A stretch of 17,076 nt of DNA from JADJYF01 sp043782755 (GTDB lineage Bacteria > Pseudomonadota > Gammaproteobacteria > Ga0077536), in contig JAYWAC010000080.1 of assembly GCA_043782755.1 (NCBI GenBank), positions 1-17,076 of the forward strand, given 5' to 3'. This document shows positions 13,956-17,076 of the stretch, one piece after another (positions within the stretch are counted from its first letter, which is position 1; every line of letters starts with the position of its first letter). The translations under genes and the position numbers were made by a program. The notes beneath the pieces are model-generated. The model ran no database searches. It saw nothing but the letters and a program-made list of their open reading frames with translations, and was not told where the DNA came from.

Positions 13956-15142
13956 TCCTGCGCGCGCGCATCCAGTGAATGGCCCGGCGCCCGCACCGCC
14001 GCGATGAGCCACAACAAGCACAGGCCCGCGCACACGCAGGGCACCAGCGCGAAGCCCAGTCGTCCGGCGGTGAAACCACCAAGCACGCCGCCGATGAACA
14101 TGCCGAGGAACTGGAAGGTGGCGTAGGCGCCGAGCGCCGTGCCCTTGTAGGCCGACGGCGCGAGCCGCGAAATAAGGCTCGGCAACGAGGATTCGAGGAA
14201 GTTGAAGGCGGTGAAGAATAGCGTGAGGGCGACGTAGGTGCCGGCCCGATTATGCCAGGTCAACCAGATCAGGAGTTCGGCCAGGCACAACAGAGCGATA
14301 GCCAGCCGCGAGATCCGCATCAGCCAGCCGGGCCGCATGGATAAGCGTATCAGGGGCGCGACCAGCAGAATCGAGACCAACAGTACCGGCAAATAGACCG
14401 TGTGTTGACGGGCGGTGGGCAGATCCAGCCCGTCGCGAAGATCGACCGGAATCGCGACAAAGCTCGCCGCCAGTACCAGATGTAGAGCCAGCACACCGAA
14501 GTACAGCACGCGCAGTTCAGGCGCACAGACCGCCGCCCAGGACACCGGCTCTCGGCGGCGCGCCTGCTCGGGAGGCATCGGCACCAGGTAGAACAGCACC
14601 GGCAGGGCCAGCGCACCGGCCAGGCCCGAGGCGATGAACAAGCCGTTCAAACCCACCGCGCCATCGATCACGGGCCCCAACACGAAGGCCACCGAAAAGG
14701 CGATGCCGATGCTGACACCGATGATGGCCATGACCTTGGTCCGCTGCGATTCGCGGGTGAGATCCGCCGCCAGGGCCAGCGAGGCGCCCGACACCGCGCC
14801 CGCACCCTGCACCGCGCGGCCGATCAAGATCGCCACGATGTGATGGGCAAAGGCGGCGATGGCCGAGCCTAGGATGAAGATCACGAGACCCATGGCGATC
14901 ACCGGCCGTCGCCCGATGCGATCGGACAGCGTGCCGAAGGGGATCTGCAGACAGGCCTGGGTCAGACCGTAGATGCCGAGCGTCAGTCCGACCATGAAGG
15001 GGGTTGCGTCGGGCAGTTTGTTGGCATACAGCGCCAGTACTGGCACGAGCATGAAGAGGCCGAGCATGCGCAAGAAGAACACGCCCGCGAGAGCCAAGGT
15101 GGCATGTCGTTCTTGCGCGGTGAAGGCGATGCTTTGAGACAC
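13952..15142 (-). CDS. MFS transporter
   Basis: A major facilitator superfamily permease of the DHA1-like type, predicted inner-membrane with about 12 spans; substrate unknown. The strongest family sign is motif A, GTLSDRIGRRPV (70-81), in the loop after the second span, followed by the Gly-rich fifth-helix region IGVSIGIAFSVAFVLGPVIDG typical of antiporter-type drug exporters (motif C-like). Lying between uvrA and ssb, it matches the Pseudomonas neighbourhood (PA4232-PA4234). The frame extends to an ATG at 15250, but that would overlap the uvrA start on the other strand and pass over the predicted uvrA promoter; the GTG at 15142 gives an N-terminus (VSQSIAFTAQERHATLALAGVFF) like homologues and a 396-residue protein. 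No Shine-Dalgarno is evident for either. Confidence 0.88.
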   Translation of the reverse strand: MSQSIAFTAQERHATLALAGVFFLRMLGLFMLVPVLALYANKLPDATPFMVGLTLGIYGLTQACLQIPFGTLSDRIGRRPVIAMGLVIFILGSAIAAFAHHIVAILIGRAVQGAGAVSGASLALAADLTRESQRTKVMAIIGVSIGIAFSVAFVLGPVIDGAVGLNGLFIASGLAGALALPVLFYLVPMPPEQARRREPVSWAAVCAPELRVLYFGVLALHLVLAASFVAIPVDLRDGLDLPTARQHTVYLPVLLVSILLVAPLIRLSMRPGWLMRISRLAIALLCLAELLIWLTWHNRAGTYVALTLFFTAFNFLESSLPSLISRLAPSAYKGTALGAYATFQFLGMFIGGVLGGFTAGRLGFALVPCVCAGLCLLWLIAAVRAPGHSLDARAQD

Positions 15143-15154
15143 GATGTAAACGAA

Positions 15155-15184
15155 TTGAGCCGCGACGAAAAAACACCGTATAGT
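15155..15184 (+). promoter_or_regulatory. candidate uvrA promoter
   Basis: TTGAGC (15155-15160) and TATAGT (15179-15184) are 18 bases apart, predicting transcription from about 15191 and a leader near 58 bases. The same AT-rich patch read on the minus strand gives TACTAT, a possible -10 for the divergent MFS gene, but no -35 was found for it. No CTGT-N8-ACAG SOS box was seen. Confidence 0.42.
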
Positions 15185-15248
15185 ACTCGTTTGATCTTTG
15201 CCGGCGCCAGTCATAGCCGCACGCCTTGGGAAGCCCACAGTACTGTCC

Positions 15249-17076
15249 ATGGATACGATTCATCTTCGCGGCGCACGCACGCACAATCTCAAGAACATCG
15301 ATATCGACCTGCCACGCGATAGGCTCATCGTGATCACGGGCTTGTCGGGTTCGGGCAAATCCTCGTTGGCCTTTGACACCATCTATGCCGAAGGCCAGCG
15401 GCGCTACGTCGAATCCTTGTCGGCCTACGCGCGCCAGTTTCTGTCGATGATGGAAAAGCCCGACATCGACCACATCGAAGGTCTGTCGCCGGCGATTTCC
15501 ATCGAACAGAAATCGACTTCCCACAATCCACGTTCGACGGTCGGCACCATCACCGAGATTTACGACTATCTGCGCCTGCTGTTCGCACGGGTCGGTGAGC
15601 CGCGTTGCCCTGATCACTCGGAAATTCTCGAAGCCCAGACCGTGTCGCAGATGGTCGATCAGGTGCTGGCGCTGTCGCCCGATTCCCGCTGGATGCTGGT
15701 CGCGCCAGTGGTGCGCGGTCGCAAGGGTGAGCATCACCAGGTGTTTGAACACCTGACGCGACTTGGTTATCTGCGCGCGGTGGTGGATGGCGAGGTGGTG
15801 ATGCTCGATCAGCCGCCGGTGTTGGCCCTGCGTAAAAAGCACGACATCGATGTGGTCATCGACCGCTTCCGCGTGCGCGAGGACTTGAAGCAACGCCTGG
15901 CCGAGTCTTTTGAGTCCGCACTGGGCTTGGGCGAAGGCGTGGCGCGCGTGGTGCCGATGGAAGGCGAACGCGCTGGTCCGGGTGCCGAGTTGGTATTCTC
16001 CTCGCGCTTCGCTTGCAAGGTCTGCGGCTATTCCATCACTGAACTCGAGCCGCGCCTGTTTTCATTCAACAATCCCGTCGGTGCCTGCACCGCCTGCGAT
16101 GGTCTGGGCGTGGTGCAGTTCTTCGATGAACAGCGCATCGTGCAGCGCCCGGACATCAGCCTGCCAGCCGGCGCGATCCGTGGCTGGGATAGACGTAACG
16201 CCTATTACTTCCAGCTCATCACTGCGCTCGCACGCCATTACGCCTTTGACATCGACAAGCCTTTCAATGAACTGCCGGCCAACATCCGCCAGGTCATTCT
16301 GCACGGCAGCGGCGAGACCGAGATGGAATTCACCTACTTCAAGGCGGGCGGCAAGGCGTACAAGAAAAAGCACGCCTTTGAAGGCGTATTGCCCAACATG
16401 GAACGCCGCTATCGCGAGACCGATTCGAATATGGTGCGCGAAGAATTGGCGCGCTATCAGGGCTCGAAAGCCTGCCCCGATTGCCTGGGCACACGCTTGA
16501 ATCGCGCGGCGCGCAATGTGTTCGTGCACGAACACAATCTAGCGCAGGTCACCAGCATGGCTATCGGCGCGACCTATGGCTTCTTCGAGCAACTGAGCTT
16601 GCCCGGCAAGCGCGGCGAGATCGCTGAGAAAATCGTCAAGGAAGTGAAGTTGCGTCTGCAGTTTCTGATCAACGTCGGTCTCGATTATCTGACGCTCGAT
16701 CGCAGCGCCGACACCTTGTCCGGTGGTGAAGCACAGCGTATCCGTCTCGCCAGCCAAATCGGCGCCGGCCTGGTCGGCGTGATGTATATCCTCGACGAAC
16801 CGTCCATCGGTCTGCATCAACGCGACAACCAGCGTCTGCTCTCGACTCTGGTGCATCTGCGCGATCTCGGTAACACCGTGATCGTCGTCGAGCACGACGA
16901 AGAAGCGATCATGTCCGCCGATCACGTCGTTGACATGGGTCCCGGTGCCGGCGTGCATGGTGGCCAGGTGGTGGCGCAAGGCACGCCGGCACAGGTGTGC
17001 GCGAGTCCCGCGTCGCTGACCGGGCAATATCTCTCGGGCCGGCGTGGCATCGCTATTCCCGGTCTGCGTTTGAAAC
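15249..17076 (+). CDS. uvrA: excinuclease ABC subunit UvrA, 3' end cut by window edge
   Basis: UvrA finds bulky DNA damage with UvrB in nucleotide excision repair. 609 complete codons of a usual 940 or so are present, so the C-terminal ATPase half is missing. Visible parts: first Walker A GLSGSGKSS (31-39), SAYARQFL, the UvrB-interaction region, the first zinc-binding group Cys256-x2-Cys259 with Cys280-x2-Cys283, another CPDC at 409-412, the ABC signature LSGGEAQ (490-496), and Walker B YILDEPSIGLHQRDN. ATG 15249 gives the conserved MDTIHLRGARTHNLKNI opening; no Shine-Dalgarno is seen. It is divergent from the MFS gene and shares a short control region with it. Confidence 0.97.
   Translation, partial: MDTIHLRGARTHNLKNIDIDLPRDRLIVITGLSGSGKSSLAFDTIYAEGQRRYVESLSAYARQFLSMMEKPDIDHIEGLSPAISIEQKSTSHNPRSTVGTITEIYDYLRLLFARVGEPRCPDHSEILEAQTVSQMVDQVLALSPDSRWMLVAPVVRGRKGEHHQVFEHLTRLGYLRAVVDGEVVMLDQPPVLALRKKHDIDVVIDRFRVREDLKQRLAESFESALGLGEGVARVVPMEGERAGPGAELVFSSRFACKVCGYSITELEPRLFSFNNPVGACTACDGLGVVQFFDEQRIVQRPDISLPAGAIRGWDRRNAYYFQLITALARHYAFDIDKPFNELPANIRQVILHGSGETEMEFTYFKAGGKAYKKKHAFEGVLPNMERRYRETDSNMVREELARYQGSKACPDCLGTRLNRAARNVFVHEHNLAQVTSMAIGATYGFFEQLSLPGKRGEIAEKIVKEVKLRLQFLINVGLDYLTLDRSADTLSGGEAQRIRLASQIGAGLVGVMYILDEPSIGLHQRDNQRLLSTLVHLRDLGNTVIVVEHDEEAIMSADHVVDMGPGAGVHGGQVVAQGTPAQVCASPASLTGQYLSGRRGIAIPGLRLK

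Noticed and set aside
15121..15249. SOS (LexA) box in front of uvrA
   Set aside because: No CTGT-N8-ACAG or near variant was found in the leader or promoter region.
14517..15893. A 458-codon open frame on minus across the MFS and uvrA genes
   Set aside because: It is antisense to the well-supported uvrA and overlaps the MFS gene in another frame; its translation is His/Arg-rich with no family resemblance, as expected of a shadow in GC-rich DNA.

Overview
This is a GC-rich (about 60%), densely coded chromosomal window from a proteobacterium, most likely a gammaproteobacterium. The evidence is the uvrA / MFS transporter / ssb arrangement (the same neighbourhood as in Pseudomonas), a ZapE-type AFG1 ATPase, RmuC, a PA0069-type radical SAM protein, and a ferredoxin-type nitrite/sulfite reductase followed by a DUF934 protein. 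The species cannot be named from this. A CbbY-like phosphatase at the left edge would fit a lineage that includes CO2 fixers, but no Rubisco or CBB gene is present here. There are no rRNA or tRNA genes, CRISPR arrays, transposases or prophage genes, and no gene-free stretch exceeds 300 bases.

Layout, left to right. Positions 1-2075: a truncated CbbY-like HAD phosphatase and rmuC, both on minus. Positions 2218-3312: a PA0069-family radical SAM gene on plus, convergent with an unrecognised 171-residue protein on minus (3320-3835). Positions 3959-5083: zapE. Positions 5084-5647: an AT-rich island around a small unknown gene of about 69 codons. The island holds nested inverted repeats, two candidate sigma-70 promoters that each overlap an ATTCTT/AAGAAT palindrome, and a textbook intrinsic terminator. 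Positions 5687-7837: a sirohaem nitrite/sulfite reductase translationally coupled to a DUF934 gene, a probable assimilatory sulfite-reduction unit. Positions 7931-9250: a receiver-domain/Ser-Thr-kinase fusion. Positions 9359-11752: a Lon protease gene with a very good heat-shock (sigma-32) promoter match directly upstream. Positions 11814-13265: pyruvate kinase. Positions 13266-13395: an inverted pair of REP-like palindromes between convergent pyk and ssb. Positions 13396-15142: ssb and an MFS transporter on minus. Positions 15249-17076: the first 609 codons of uvrA on plus, cut by the window edge.

The window is mostly housekeeping: DNA repair and replication (uvrA, ssb, rmuC), division and stress (zapE), protein quality control (lon), central carbon (pyk) and sulfur assimilation. 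The most unusual items are the soluble receiver-kinase fusion, whose receiver lacks the conserved switch Thr/Ser; the AT-rich regulatory island and its small protein; the sigma-32-type promoter of the divergent, AsrA-like lon; and the REP pair. I see no complete new defence or mobile system.
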